From Deltaproteobacteria bacterium (GTDB lineage Bacteria > Desulfobacterota > DSM-4660 > Desulfatiglandales > HGW-15): a DNA stretch of 16,111 nt. Where the stretch lies: positions 2,987,750-3,003,860 of the forward strand of contig CP070840.1 in the NCBI GenBank assembly GCA_020342025.1, read 5' to 3'. Shown one piece after another: positions 5,261 to 12,854 of this stretch. The notes beneath the pieces were generated by a model. That model did not search any database and had not been told where the DNA came from. It was given only the letters and a program-made list of their open reading frames with translations. The number at the start of each line of letters is the position of its first letter. Position 1 is the first letter of the stretch. The position numbers and the translations under genes were made by a program.

Positions 5261-6007
5261 ATAGGTCCTCAAATAATCATCAAACTCTAACTTTATCTTA
5301 TCGTCTATAGGTCTGGGCTTCCCCTCAATCAGAACGGGCACCTTTTCCTGGTACAAATACCCCACCACATCGCGTATGCCCGCCACGGAATGGACCGGTA
5401 TGCCCGTCTTGGAAACAAAGCTCTGGATGGCATTTTCTCCCTTTTCGTCTAGAACCACGTGGCCTTCCTTATCGTAAACCGCTCTGGTTTGCTCCCTGTC
5501 TATGGCGATGCCGATACCGATCACCTGGATGCCCATTTTCCTGGCCGCTGCCTCCGTTTCCACCCTTTTCAAAAGATCATACTTCGTACCCATGGAGGTG
5601 GCCACATCATCCACGACGAAGACGCGACAACCATCAAAAAAGGTCCGGTTAACGAACATGTTGCCCGCTTTGCTTGCTTCCCCATGGGTTTTGGCCTCTT
5701 TACGGTCGTATTCAAAGAGTAGATCACATCCGTGGTGGGTATAAAGTGCAATGGCCGTGGCCTGGGCGATGGCACTTCCTTTATAAGAAGGACCCAAGAT
5801 GACATCCGTGTTGCTCACGATATCTCGGTCTACCATCATTTCAGCAAAAAAAGAGCCCAACTCCATACTCAAGCGGCCCGTTCTAAACATCCCCATATTA
5901 ACGAAGTATGGGGTGGGCCGGCCATCTTTCAAGACAAGATTCTTGTCAAAAAATAGGGCCCCCGTTTCGGCCAACGTTATAGCGAGGTGTTTTTTATAGT
6001 CTTCCAT
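5246..6007 (-). CDS. pyrE: Orotate phosphoribosyltransferase
   Basis: The 253-residue product transfers orotate to PRPP, forming orotidine monophosphate in pyrimidine synthesis. It shows the N-terminal ALFFDKNLVLKDGRPTPYFV segment (17-36), the catalytic-loop region EYDRKEAKTHGE (99-110) and the PRPP-binding motif VFVVDDVATSMGT (129-141). It is longer than the about 210 residues of the E. coli enzyme, with an extended C-terminal part. An in-frame TTG lies at 6043, but neither start has a clear ribosome binding site; the ATG at 6007 (MEDYKKHLA) opens directly into conserved sequence and is chosen. The last five codons and the stop (YGVME, TAA) fall inside an octamer repeat array. Confidence 0.9.
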   Translation of the reverse strand: MEDYKKHLAITLAETGALFFDKNLVLKDGRPTPYFVNMGMFRTGRLSMELGSFFAEMMVDRDIVSNTDVILGPSYKGSAIAQATAIALYTHHGCDLLFEYDRKEAKTHGEASKAGNMFVNRTFFDGCRVFVVDDVATSMGTKYDLLKRVETEAAARKMGIQVIGIGIAIDREQTRAVYDKEGHVVLDEKGENAIQSFVSKTGIPVHSVAGIRDVVGYLYQEKVPVLIEGKPRPIDDKIKLEFDDYLRTYGVME

Positions 6008-6055
6008 GGGAGCGATTCTAAACCAATTGTCCCCTTGCTTCAATGATAAAAGAGT

Positions 6056-6178
6056 GGAGTACTGGAGTATTGGAGAACTGTAGTTTTGGAGTGGTGGCCT
6101 CCGGCTCGACTCCGTCCCGTAGGGGACTACGCCCCCGAGGGTAGAGCCTACGCCTCGGAGAGATTAGTGGAGTAATGG
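6056..6178. repeat. Octamer array plus GC-rich core, copy 2
   Basis: Five octamers (GGAGTACT, GGAGTATT, GGAGAACT, GTAGTTTT, GGAGTGGT; 6056-6095) are followed by the core GGCCTCCGGCTCGA (6096-6109), an extra 33-bp segment with its own small palindrome, then AGAGCCTACGCCTCGGAG (6143-6160) and AGTGGAGTAATGG (6166-6178). Against the copy at 5195-5243 (minus) the two halves align closely and the 33-bp segment is an insertion. Confidence 0.65.
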
Positions 6179-6210
6179 AAAAAGCACATATGGTGTTGTT
6201 GAACTATCTC

Positions 6211-6239
6211 TTGACAAGTATTAGGAAAGCCTTTATAGA
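6211..6239 (+). promoter_or_regulatory. Sigma-70-type promoter upstream of the EF-Tu-like gene
   Basis: A perfect -35 TTGACA (6211-6216), a 17-bp spacer and a TATAGA -10 (6234-6239; 4 of 6) are readable. The inverted pair TTAGGAAA (6221-6228) and TTTCCTAA (6251-6258) brackets the -10 and could be an operator. The gene starts about 270 bp downstream, with the dispersed repeats in between, so the transcript would have a long structured leader. Confidence 0.5.
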
Positions 6240-6280
6240 TTTAACTTACTTTTCCTAACCTATATGAAATTTGTTCGCTT

Positions 6281-6311
6281 CGCCTCGCCTGAGCTCCTGA
6301 TGGGGGGCAGG
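6281..6311. repeat. GC-rich dispersed repeat, copy 2
   Basis: CGCCTCGCCTGAG (6281-6293) is identical to 2268-2280. The following CTCCTGATGGGGGGCAGG resembles the end of the first copy, with the internal CGAGCAGG segment absent. Confidence 0.55.
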
Positions 6312-6319
6312 TCACAACT

Positions 6320-6428
6320 GGAATAGTGGAGTGTTGGAATAATGGGTTAAAAGGAGTCTTTGTTAATCAATAGTGATCTTTTCCTCTTTTTTACCCAATC
6401 ATCCGTTATTCCAACATTCTATCATTCC
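6320..6428. repeat. Inverted octamer-array element (MITE-like)
   Basis: The left arm holds plus-strand units GGAATAGT, GGAGTGTT, GGAATAAT and GG (6320-6345). The right arm holds the same family on the minus strand: GGAATGAT, AGAATGTT, GGAATAAC, GGATGATT and GGG (6428-6394). The arms pair imperfectly over about 35 bp, including TTAAAAGG against TAAAAAAG. The centre is AT-rich and non-coding. Confidence 0.65.
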
Positions 6429-6518
6429 ATGTAAACGGCAAGAATCGGAATTTTTTACAAGATCCGCACCTTAAAATAGGGAATACAAGCGCCGAGAATT
6501 TCAACCAGGAGGGGTATT

Positions 6519-6779
6519 ATGCCGGAACAACAGGTGGGTATTGTGGTCAAATTCTTTGCCAAGCCGAGTGTAGCTGCCATCGAGGTGACCAATGGGACCA
6601 TCAAGATAGGAGATGTGTTGAAGTATCAAGGTCATACCACGGAATTCACCGAAGAAGTGCTTAGCATGGAGCTTGATAATCAACCCATAGAAGAAGCCAA
6701 GGTGGGTGACCTTGTCGGGATTAAGGTCAAAGAAAGGGTCCGGGAAAACGACAAGGTGTATAAGGTGGTGGAAGAGTAG
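6519..6779 (+). CDS. EF-Tu/IF2 domain-2-like beta-barrel protein, stand-alone
   Basis: The 86-residue product starts at an ATG preceded by an excellent site (AGGAGG, eight bases upstream). Its sequence matches only the second beta-barrel domain of translational GTPases: VGIVVKFFAKPSVAAIEV (6-23), a KIGDVLKYQGH turn (29-39) and a closing AKVGDLVGIKVKERV (60-74). No GTPase domain is present. Such proteins are usually labelled translation elongation factor-like and their role is not established, so binding to tRNA, the ribosome or another protein can only be guessed. It ends 10 bp before the convergent acyl-CoA ligase gene, with no clear terminator in between. Confidence 0.8.
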   Translation: MPEQQVGIVVKFFAKPSVAAIEVTNGTIKIGDVLKYQGHTTEFTEEVLSMELDNQPIEEAKVGDLVGIKVKERVRENDKVYKVVEE

Positions 6780-6789
6780 AGAAGGCGGG

Positions 6790-8304
6790 CTATTTTGCAA
6801 ATTCGCGCAGCTTTAGACGTTGGATCTTCCCTGAAGGGCCCTTAGGAAGATCCTGCATCACTTTTATCACTTTGGGGGTCTTGAACGCTCCGAGATGCTC
6901 CATGCAGTACTCCATGAGCTCCTCTTCCGTGCATTCACAATCCGGTTTCAAGACACAGCAGCACATGATCTCCTCCCCATATTCCTCGTCAGGAATACCC
7001 ACTGCCGCGGCGTCCAGCACCGCCGGATGTGTGTACATGACCTCATCTATCTCTCTGGGCGCTATATTCTCTCCTGCCTTAATAATGAGTTCCTTGATTC
7101 GGCCCGTCACAAAAACGAATCCGTCCTCATCCATGTATCCCAAGTCCCCTGTGTGAAACCACCCGTCCGATTCCAAGGCCTCCGCGGTTTCATCCGGTGC
7201 CTTGTAGTATTCTTTCATCACGTTATCACCACGGATCATGATTTCACCTTCTATACCTCGGGGTAACTCTACCCCCTCCTTATCAACTATCTTAGCCTCA
7301 TTTCCGACTGCGAATCCTGGTGAACCGTACTTTCTCTTGACCGGATCCATAGGATTAGAAAAAACGGGTGCAGCCGTCTCTGTCAAACCCATGGTCTCGA
7401 TGATGGGTACCCTGAATTTCTCCTCAAAGGCCTTGTGGAGGGATGGTGGCAGGGCGGAAGAAGCTGAGCGACCAAATCGCAGTTGTTCGAGCCTATGCCC
7501 TTTCCCCACCAAGTCTGTGGCACTGCACAGATAGGAAATGATGGTAGGAACAACGCTGAACCATGTGCACCGGTACTCTGAGATGAGCTCCCAGAAGTTG
7601 GATGTGCTGAACTTATGGGGCATGACCACACTACCCCCGCTCACCAACGGTGTCACCGAAGTCACCACCTCACCGTTGATATGATAGAGAGGCAGAGAGC
7701 AAAGGGCCCTGTCCTCAGGGGTCAGCCCATGGGCCATGGTCGTGTATTGCCCTCCCGCAACCATGTTTTTGTGGGATAAAATCGCGCCCTTCGGAAGCCC
7801 TGTGGTGCCTGATGTGTATAGCAGAAGGGCATCGTCATCCTCAGTGACCTCCGGAAGGGCAACGCTGGAAAGATCCTCATCAGTGGGGAAAATCGCATCC
7901 GTGTCATTATCAATCTCGATGAGTTCAATCTCCCGCTTCACTCCTTTGACCGCTGTCAGCAGCCTCTCCTTCTGGTCTTCGGTGAAGAAAATCAGTTTGG
8001 CGTCTGAATGGTCCAGGACATATTCGAGGTGGGAAGCTTGGGCCTTTAAGTTAAGGGGCGCAATAACGAATCCCGAATACATGGCTCCCAGGAAGATCTT
8101 ATTGGTCTGGTACCCATTGCCCATCATAAACGATAGCTTGTCCCCTTTTGATAGGCCTCTCTTGAGCAAATGCTTCCCAAACCTGACCGAATCCTCCTTC
8201 AACTGACCGTAGGTCAAGGTCAGTCCAGCCTCGGGGGCGATCATGTAAATCTTATTGGGCTGTTGTTCGGCCCTGTCATCAATAAAGTGTCTGATGGTAC
8301 GCAC
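6790..8304 (-). CDS. AMP-forming acyl-CoA synthetase (class I adenylate-forming ligase)
   Basis: The 504-residue product activates a carboxylic acid with ATP to an acyl-AMP and then transfers it to CoA. The P-loop LLYTSGTTGLPKG lies at 161-173, GLTET at 306-310, GWFHTGDLGY at 381-390, the hinge GRIKELIIKAGENI at 401-414 and the catalytic lysine at K493 (GPSGKIQR). Length and motif spacing are normal, so the enzyme looks intact. The chain is too unlike the short PaaK-type phenylacetate ligases to be one of them; the acid is unknown. It starts at GTG (8304), with CAGGAG upstream at a somewhat long spacing. It lies downstream of the oxidoreductase genes on the same strand, 193 bp away. Confidence 0.85.
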   Translation of the reverse strand: MRTIRHFIDDRAEQQPNKIYMIAPEAGLTLTYGQLKEDSVRFGKHLLKRGLSKGDKLSFMMGNGYQTNKIFLGAMYSGFVIAPLNLKAQASHLEYVLDHSDAKLIFFTEDQKERLLTAVKGVKREIELIEIDNDTDAIFPTDEDLSSVALPEVTEDDDALLLYTSGTTGLPKGAILSHKNMVAGGQYTTMAHGLTPEDRALCSLPLYHINGEVVTSVTPLVSGGSVVMPHKFSTSNFWELISEYRCTWFSVVPTIISYLCSATDLVGKGHRLEQLRFGRSASSALPPSLHKAFEEKFRVPIIETMGLTETAAPVFSNPMDPVKRKYGSPGFAVGNEAKIVDKEGVELPRGIEGEIMIRGDNVMKEYYKAPDETAEALESDGWFHTGDLGYMDEDGFVFVTGRIKELIIKAGENIAPREIDEVMYTHPAVLDAAAVGIPDEEYGEEIMCCCVLKPDCECTEEELMEYCMEHLGAFKTPKVIKVMQDLPKGPSGKIQRLKLREFAK

Positions 8305-8372
8305 GCGGGTGAACTCCTGATCTAGTCTTGGGGGGAGCTGCCTAGTAAAAAACCAATCACCTTCTTTACATA

Positions 8373-8441
8373 GTCACTGCGACCCCATAGGGCGTGGCAA
8401 TCTTGCTGCGGATGAGATTGCTTGGTTTCACTCGCAATGAC
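8373..8441. repeat. Palindromic dispersed repeat (GTCATTGCGA-type ends)
   Basis: GTCACTGCGA (8373-8382) and TCGCAATGAC (8432-8441) are inverted ends matching at 9 of 10 positions, with an inner pair GCAATCT/AGATTGC. The family with GTCATTGCGAG ends and a CAATCTC core is, to my knowledge, widespread in bacterial intergenic DNA. It lies between the gamma subunit gene and the ligase gene. Confidence 0.7.
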
Positions 8442-8497
8442 ATTTCATAAATACTTTTGTGTTAGTTTCCATGCACATTCACTGAGGCCGGAAATTA

Positions 8498-9031
8498 CTA
8501 TCCCACGTAATCATATCCCAGCTGAAAAGCCTGTCGGTTCCGATCGTGAAATTTGGGAATGATTGCCAAAACGCTTTCCAAGACAACGTCTTTCTCCAAC
8601 ACATCCACAAGTCTGGCAACTACACCAAGCATCAGGGTGTTTGCAAAAAGCGCGTTGTCGAAGTTTTGTACGGAGAGTTCCTTGGCCGGAACCGCCTTCT
8701 GAGCACAAGGGAGGCCTTCATCTATCTGCTCCACGAACGCCGGATCATAAATGATGACCCCATAATCCGGCACTGAATCCTTGAATCTATTGTAGGCAGC
8801 ACTTGACAGGGCAATGAGGTAGTCAGGAGATTCACACATGGGACTGTCAATGATATCTTTTGACAAGACAACCTGACTTCTCACGTATCCGCCGCGCATT
8901 TCGGTACCGTGGCTCTTGAGCATCGTCACGTGTAGGCCCTGTTTTACGCCCGTTTCTCCAATAATCTGCCCAAGCCTGACCACGCCCTGTCCGCCAAACC
9001 CACTTGCAACGATTTCGATTCTTTCTTTCAT
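8498..9031 (-). CDS. 2-oxoacid:acceptor oxidoreductase, gamma subunit
   Basis: The 177-residue product has the gamma-domain signature GFGGQGVVRLGQI (11-23) and the SHGTEMRGG segment (40-48) of 2-oxoacid:ferredoxin oxidoreductases. In that family this domain helps bind coenzyme A and shape the active site. Its length is normal for a separate gamma subunit. The start codon overlaps the stop of the beta gene by 4 bp, so the two are translated together. Sequence alone does not tell a 2-oxoglutarate enzyme from one for branched-chain or aromatic 2-oxoacids. Confidence 0.88.
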   Translation of the reverse strand: MKERIEIVASGFGGQGVVRLGQIIGETGVKQGLHVTMLKSHGTEMRGGYVRSQVVLSKDIIDSPMCESPDYLIALSSAAYNRFKDSVPDYGVIIYDPAFVEQIDEGLPCAQKAVPAKELSVQNFDNALFANTLMLGVVARLVDVLEKDVVLESVLAIIPKFHDRNRQAFQLGYDYVG

Positions 9032-9876
9032 GGCGTCCCCGTCCTCCTGATCTTCTCCACGGTCTCATGCACCAATTTGGCAAACTCAGGCCTGGAGTTG
9101 CTCGCGTCGTGCCAGATGCCGGTCGCCCAGATGGTGTCTTTCTTTTCTTGGCCCAGAGGTGCGGCACGCTCTTTGATCCACCTGTAGATATTGACCTGAT
9201 TCCTTGATCCCAGCTCCCTGGAGGCGAAATTGGTTGGGCAGGGATAGGGCATGTGAACCAGAGAAAACCCGCTATTAAGAATCGCCTTCTTTACGGTTTC
9301 AACGGCCCAGGCGCCATCCATAGCCACATGGCGCGCCAGGAAGGTGGCACCCGCTCCTTTTAGGATCTCCAACACGTCCATTGCGCCGCTCATCAGGTTG
9401 GGCTCAAACATGCCATAGGGGCTGCTATCGGTCTTACTGCCTTGAGGCGTGGTCCACCCATACTGTCCACCGGTCGACTGGTAACCCAGATTGTCATTGA
9501 CGATAACGGTCATATCAGCGTTGGATCGCGCAGCGTGGATGAGGTGATTCAGACCGATCCCAAAGGCATCCCCATCTCCAACCGTTAAAATAATCTTCTT
9601 CTCTGGAGGCAACGCAATGCGAAGCCCCCTTGCAATGGCGTAGACTCTGCCATGGGTTCCAGCAAACCCATCCCCCTTCCAGGTCCCAAAGGTCTGACGC
9701 CCTGCACACCCGATGGAGGTTCCCCATACAATATCGGCCACTTCCAGTCCCAAGTCTTTTATGGCCTGCACCACGATTTTATGGTTCATCCCCAGCCCAC
9801 ACCCGGAACATGCTGTGCTAGGAATCTTTCTGGAACGCAAATACTTTGATGTGAGTTCACTCGATTGATATTCCAT
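9028..9876 (-). CDS. 2-oxoacid:acceptor oxidoreductase, beta (thiamine diphosphate) subunit
   Basis: The 282-residue product binds thiamine diphosphate and the proximal iron-sulfur cluster. The TPP motif begins GDGDAFGIG (100-108) and ends with the asparagines of VNDNLGYQSTGGQ (127-138). Cysteines C23 and C26 (CSGCG) with C57 (GCAGR) and C213 (YPCPTNF) fit the four ligands of the [4Fe-4S] cluster seen in KorB/PorB proteins. Its ATG directly follows the TAG of the alpha gene with no spacer, and GGAGG lies within the end of that gene. It therefore belongs to one operon with alpha and gamma. Confidence 0.9.
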   Translation of the reverse strand: MEYQSSELTSKYLRSRKIPSTACSGCGLGMNHKIVVQAIKDLGLEVADIVWGTSIGCAGRQTFGTWKGDGFAGTHGRVYAIARGLRIALPPEKKIILTVGDGDAFGIGLNHLIHAARSNADMTVIVNDNLGYQSTGGQYGWTTPQGSKTDSSPYGMFEPNLMSGAMDVLEILKGAGATFLARHVAMDGAWAVETVKKAILNSGFSLVHMPYPCPTNFASRELGSRNQVNIYRWIKERAAPLGQEKKDTIWATGIWHDASNSRPEFAKLVHETVEKIRRTGTP

Positions 9877-11052
9877 CTACCATTCCTCCAGTTCCCACCC
9901 CTTGCGGGTAAGAGGTTCGTCCTTGAGAATTTTCTCAAAGGCTTCAATCAAGGCTGAGAGCGTTGGCAGATCCCCGCAGCTCCCCAAGAAATGAATCTTC
10001 GAGTCCTTGGGCGCTGCACGCTGTACTTCGCGCACCAGTTCGCCGTCCCAGTTAAGCTCAACAACCAGGTATTTGGTCTTTCGGGTGAAGTGCTCGTCGG
10101 GGAATGGCCACAGATTGATGAGGCGAAGAGAACCAACCTTTAGGCCTTGCTGCCGCGCCTTTATGACCGCCGTATTGACCACACGAGAAGGGGTCCCGTA
10201 AGAGACCACCACCAGGTCCGGCTCGTCATCCATCTGTTTTTTTTCATAGAGATGGTTGAAAAGATGCCTGTTATTGCGAACCTTGTAGATCAGCCGATAT
10301 GCGTGCTTATGGTGGGCCTCCACTTCCTCAATATCGTATCCTTCTTCAGTGGGGGTCCAATCCGAGCATAGGGCGCCCGTATTGTGGCCCAGGACCACAG
10401 GGGGGATATCCAGTTCGTCTGTGGCAGGATAGAAATCCGGCCCTTGACAGACTTTTCTGGCCCAGACACGGAAGCCCATCTCTTTCATTTCATCATCATT
10501 TTCCGGAACGCTAATGTCCTCGAATCCGTCGGTTATGAGCTGATCCGCGAGTACAGAGACGGGCATCCGAAATCTCTCTGACAAATAAAAGGCCTCAACG
10601 GTCATGGCCATACATTCCTGCGCAGAGTTAGGCGCAAGGCAGATCGTCTCGAAATTACCCCCCTGTGTGGGGTAGCGCATGAGATAGAATTCGCCCTGCC
10701 CAGGCGCACCCGTGATCCCGCTGACCGGGCCAACCCGGCCCGAATTGAGGACCACAAGGGGGGTCTCACAACCGAGGGCCCAACCATACGGATCCGCATA
10801 GAGGATAAAACCGGGTCCAGAAGTGGCCGTCATCGCCTTGTACCCTCCCAGGGCAGCCCCGATGCACATGTGCATGGCAGCACACTCGTCTTCCGCTTGC
10901 AGATAGACACCTCCCACTTGCGGTAAACGCAGACTCATGGACTCGGCCAGTTCCGTCGCCGGCGTAATCGGGTAGCCAGCAAAAAACCTGCACCCCGCCA
11001 AAATCGCCCCTTCAGTGATTGCAAAGTTCCCTGTTTCCAAAAACCTCTTCAT
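9877..11052 (-). CDS. 2-oxoacid:acceptor oxidoreductase, alpha subunit
   Basis: The 391-residue product contains the pyrimidine-binding half of the enzyme, with the family motif GYPITPATE (26-34), QAEDE (53-57) and the ATSGPGF segment (77-83). A second domain from about residue 265 carries DLVVVSYG. It acts with the beta and gamma subunits to convert a 2-oxoacid and CoA to acyl-CoA, CO2 and reduced ferredoxin. Unlike KorA proteins with a fused gamma domain, gamma is separate here. The ATG has an excellent GAGGAGG site eight bases upstream and follows the flavoprotein gene by 19 bp. Confidence 0.9.
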   Translation of the reverse strand: MKRFLETGNFAITEGAILAGCRFFAGYPITPATELAESMSLRLPQVGGVYLQAEDECAAMHMCIGAALGGYKAMTATSGPGFILYADPYGWALGCETPLVVLNSGRVGPVSGITGAPGQGEFYLMRYPTQGGNFETICLAPNSAQECMAMTVEAFYLSERFRMPVSVLADQLITDGFEDISVPENDDEMKEMGFRVWARKVCQGPDFYPATDELDIPPVVLGHNTGALCSDWTPTEEGYDIEEVEAHHKHAYRLIYKVRNNRHLFNHLYEKKQMDDEPDLVVVSYGTPSRVVNTAVIKARQQGLKVGSLRLINLWPFPDEHFTRKTKYLVVELNWDGELVREVQRAAPKDSKIHFLGSCGDLPTLSALIEAFEKILKDEPLTRKGWELEEW

Positions 11053-11071
11053 ACGAGAAACCTCCTCTGTT

Positions 11072-12721
11072 TCATCCCGTTGCCTCTTTCACATCAACGG
11101 CGAAGTCCGGACAGGCAAAATAGCATTTGAAGCAACCGCAACACCAGTTTGAGGACTTCACTTCTTCAGGTCTGTAACCCTTGGCATTAAAAGAATCAGC
11201 GGGTCCAAACACTTCCATGCCACAAACCTCGGCACAATAGCCGCACTCCTTGCAGTACTCGGTGTTTAGAATCACCTCGAATCTTCTTGCGTCGCAGTTC
11301 AAACAACGACTCGATTCAGCAGCAATTTGCGCCTCTGTCAGCCCCAATTCCACATGGTCAAATCCTGCGGTTCTCTCCCCAGGCTTTAAAAGGGCCATAT
11401 CGTTCCGTGGCTTCACGTCTATGACAAACTCAGGCAGAAGCACCTCGTCTTCAGGTGTGGCCAACACTTCATTTATATCTCCATCTCCGCCCAAATACCG
11501 ATCAATCGCCACAGCGGCTCTCCTTCCGTGGGCGATGGCACTGATGATCGAATCTGGGCCACTCACCACATCTCCGCCAGCGAAAACACCTTTCTTGCCC
11601 GTGGCGAGGCCATCGCTCTCCACTCTAATCCACCCACCGTCCGTGTTGATGTTCTTCGCCTTTTTTAGAAACCCTAGGTCTGCTGTCTGCCCGACAGCCA
11701 AAATGATCCGGTTCGCCTCCATTCTGTGCGTAATTTCCTCATCATAAGTTGGATTGAAGTTACATGCGTCATCAAAGACGGAGGTGCATCTTATCAGTCC
11801 TAGCCCCGAAGCCTCCCCCTCGCCCAGAACCTTCTTGGGGGCCCAAGCGTTGTTTATAAAAACACCTTCCTCCTCAGCACGGGCAATCTCCCACTCATGG
11901 GCAGGCATTTCTTCCCGCTTTTCCAAACAAAAAAGGTGCACATTCTTGGCACCCATTCTTTTGGCCGTTAGGGCCACGTCAATGGCCACGTTGCCGCCGC
12001 CTACCACGATCACATCGCCCGAAAACTGAAATGCATTCCCGAGTCTAATCTCCCGCAGGAAATCCCAACCCCAGAGCACACCCCGCTTTTCAGCACCCTC
12101 CAGAGGGATCCTTGTGCTCTTGTTGGCTCCGCTTGCAACAAAGATGGCATCAAAATCCTCTTCAAGTTGATCCAGGCTGACGTCCTTTCCAATGGTCGCG
12201 TTCCCTTTGAAGGTCACACCCAGTTCGAAAATGTCTTTGACCTCTTTCTCCAGCCTCTCCTCAGGCAATCTGTATCTGGGTATCCCATAGCGCATCGTGC
12301 CGCCTGGCTTGGAAAATGAATCAAATACGGTCACCTCATGGCCTTTGCTCACAAGATAGTAGGCGACAGTGAGACCTGCGGGACCAGCCCCAATAATGGC
12401 CACCCTCTTGCCCGTTTTCTCCGCCACCTTCTTATTCCTTTTCCACGTCTCTCCGCCCTTATCCACAGCAGCCCGCTTGATGGCTCGAATCGCAATGGGG
12501 TCCCCAAATTGTTTGTAGGCACACACATCTTCGCAAGGCGCGAAACAGGCATCTGCACATACTGTCGGGAAAGGGATCTTCTCTCGCAAAACCGCCACGG
12601 CTTCATCATACTTCTGATCTTTGACAGCGCGGATATACCTGGGCACGTCCACACCAGCCGGACAAGCCTCCGTACAACGAGGAACGATGAAATCAGCTCT
12701 CGGAACGCGTTTTAAGGACAT
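11072..12721 (-). CDS. GltD-like NAD(P)-FAD oxidoreductase fused to a 2x[4Fe-4S] ferredoxin domain
   Basis: The 549-residue product starts with the cysteine-rich cluster domain of glutamate synthase small subunits (C16, C20, C55, C59, C63, C67). The FAD fold follows (VAIIGAGPAGLTVAYYL, 107-123), then the NAD(P) fold (VIVVGGGNVAIDVALTAKRMG, quoted region 237-257), and the second FAD strand (GVFAGGDVVSG, 378-388). From about residue 470 a ferredoxin tail carries two complete CxxCxxCxxxC sets (C490/493/496/500 and C527/530/533/537). The tail looks like the delta subunit of 2-oxoacid oxidoreductases, so the protein probably carries electrons from that enzyme to NAD(P). An upstream TTG (12754) is in frame, but the sequence after it is the GAGGAGG ribosome site, so the ATG at 12721 is chosen. 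Confidence 0.85.
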   Translation of the reverse strand: MSLKRVPRADFIVPRCTEACPAGVDVPRYIRAVKDQKYDEAVAVLREKIPFPTVCADACFAPCEDVCAYKQFGDPIAIRAIKRAAVDKGGETWKRNKKVAEKTGKRVAIIGAGPAGLTVAYYLVSKGHEVTVFDSFSKPGGTMRYGIPRYRLPEERLEKEVKDIFELGVTFKGNATIGKDVSLDQLEEDFDAIFVASGANKSTRIPLEGAEKRGVLWGWDFLREIRLGNAFQFSGDVIVVGGGNVAIDVALTAKRMGAKNVHLFCLEKREEMPAHEWEIARAEEEGVFINNAWAPKKVLGEGEASGLGLIRCTSVFDDACNFNPTYDEEITHRMEANRIILAVGQTADLGFLKKAKNINTDGGWIRVESDGLATGKKGVFAGGDVVSGPDSIISAIAHGRRAAVAIDRYLGGDGDINEVLATPEDEVLLPEFVIDVKPRNDMALLKPGERTAGFDHVELGLTEAQIAAESSRCLNCDARRFEVILNTEYCKECGYCAEVCGMEVFGPADSFNAKGYRPEEVKSSNWCCGCFKCYFACPDFAVDVKEATG

Positions 12722-12786
12722 TGCAGGATCTTCCTCCTCAAAAAGATAAGACAAGATTTAAAATCACTTTCGCGTTTTTACAAAAC

Positions 12787-12811
12787 GTCCCGCCACGGTT
12801 CCAGGCGGGAC
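12787..12811. promoter_or_regulatory. Strong GC hairpin in the leader of the oxidoreductase operon
   Basis: GTCCCGCC (12787-12794) and GGCGGGAC (12804-12811) form a perfect 8-bp stem around a 9-base loop. On the minus strand it is followed by GTTTTGTAAAAA, so it could be a weak terminator or attenuator about 65 bases ahead of the flavoprotein start codon. Confidence 0.5.
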
Positions 12812-12854
12812 TCAAAAAGGGATGCCCCTATACATCGAAGTCAGATTCCGATTT

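Larger units (their letters stand above)
6008..6518. other. Divergent repeat-rich intergenic region
   Basis: This region separates pyrE (minus) from the EF-Tu-like gene (plus). It contains octamer array and core copy 2 (6056-6178), a plus-strand promoter (6211-6239), the second copy of the GC-rich dispersed repeat (6281-6311) and a further inverted octamer element (6320-6428). No convincing open frame is present. Confidence 0.6.

Noticed and set aside
5070..6428. CRISPR array suggested by regularly repeated short units
   Set aside because: The units are 8 bp and directly abutting, with no spacers and no cas genes nearby; they are tandem and inverted repeats, not CRISPR.
7736..8206. Plus-strand open frame of 156 codons
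   Set aside because: It is antisense to the acyl-CoA ligase, and its serine-rich composition is typical of a shadow frame.
11250..11747. Plus-strand open frame of 165 codons
   Set aside because: It is antisense to the flavoprotein gene, which has complete cofactor and cluster motifs.
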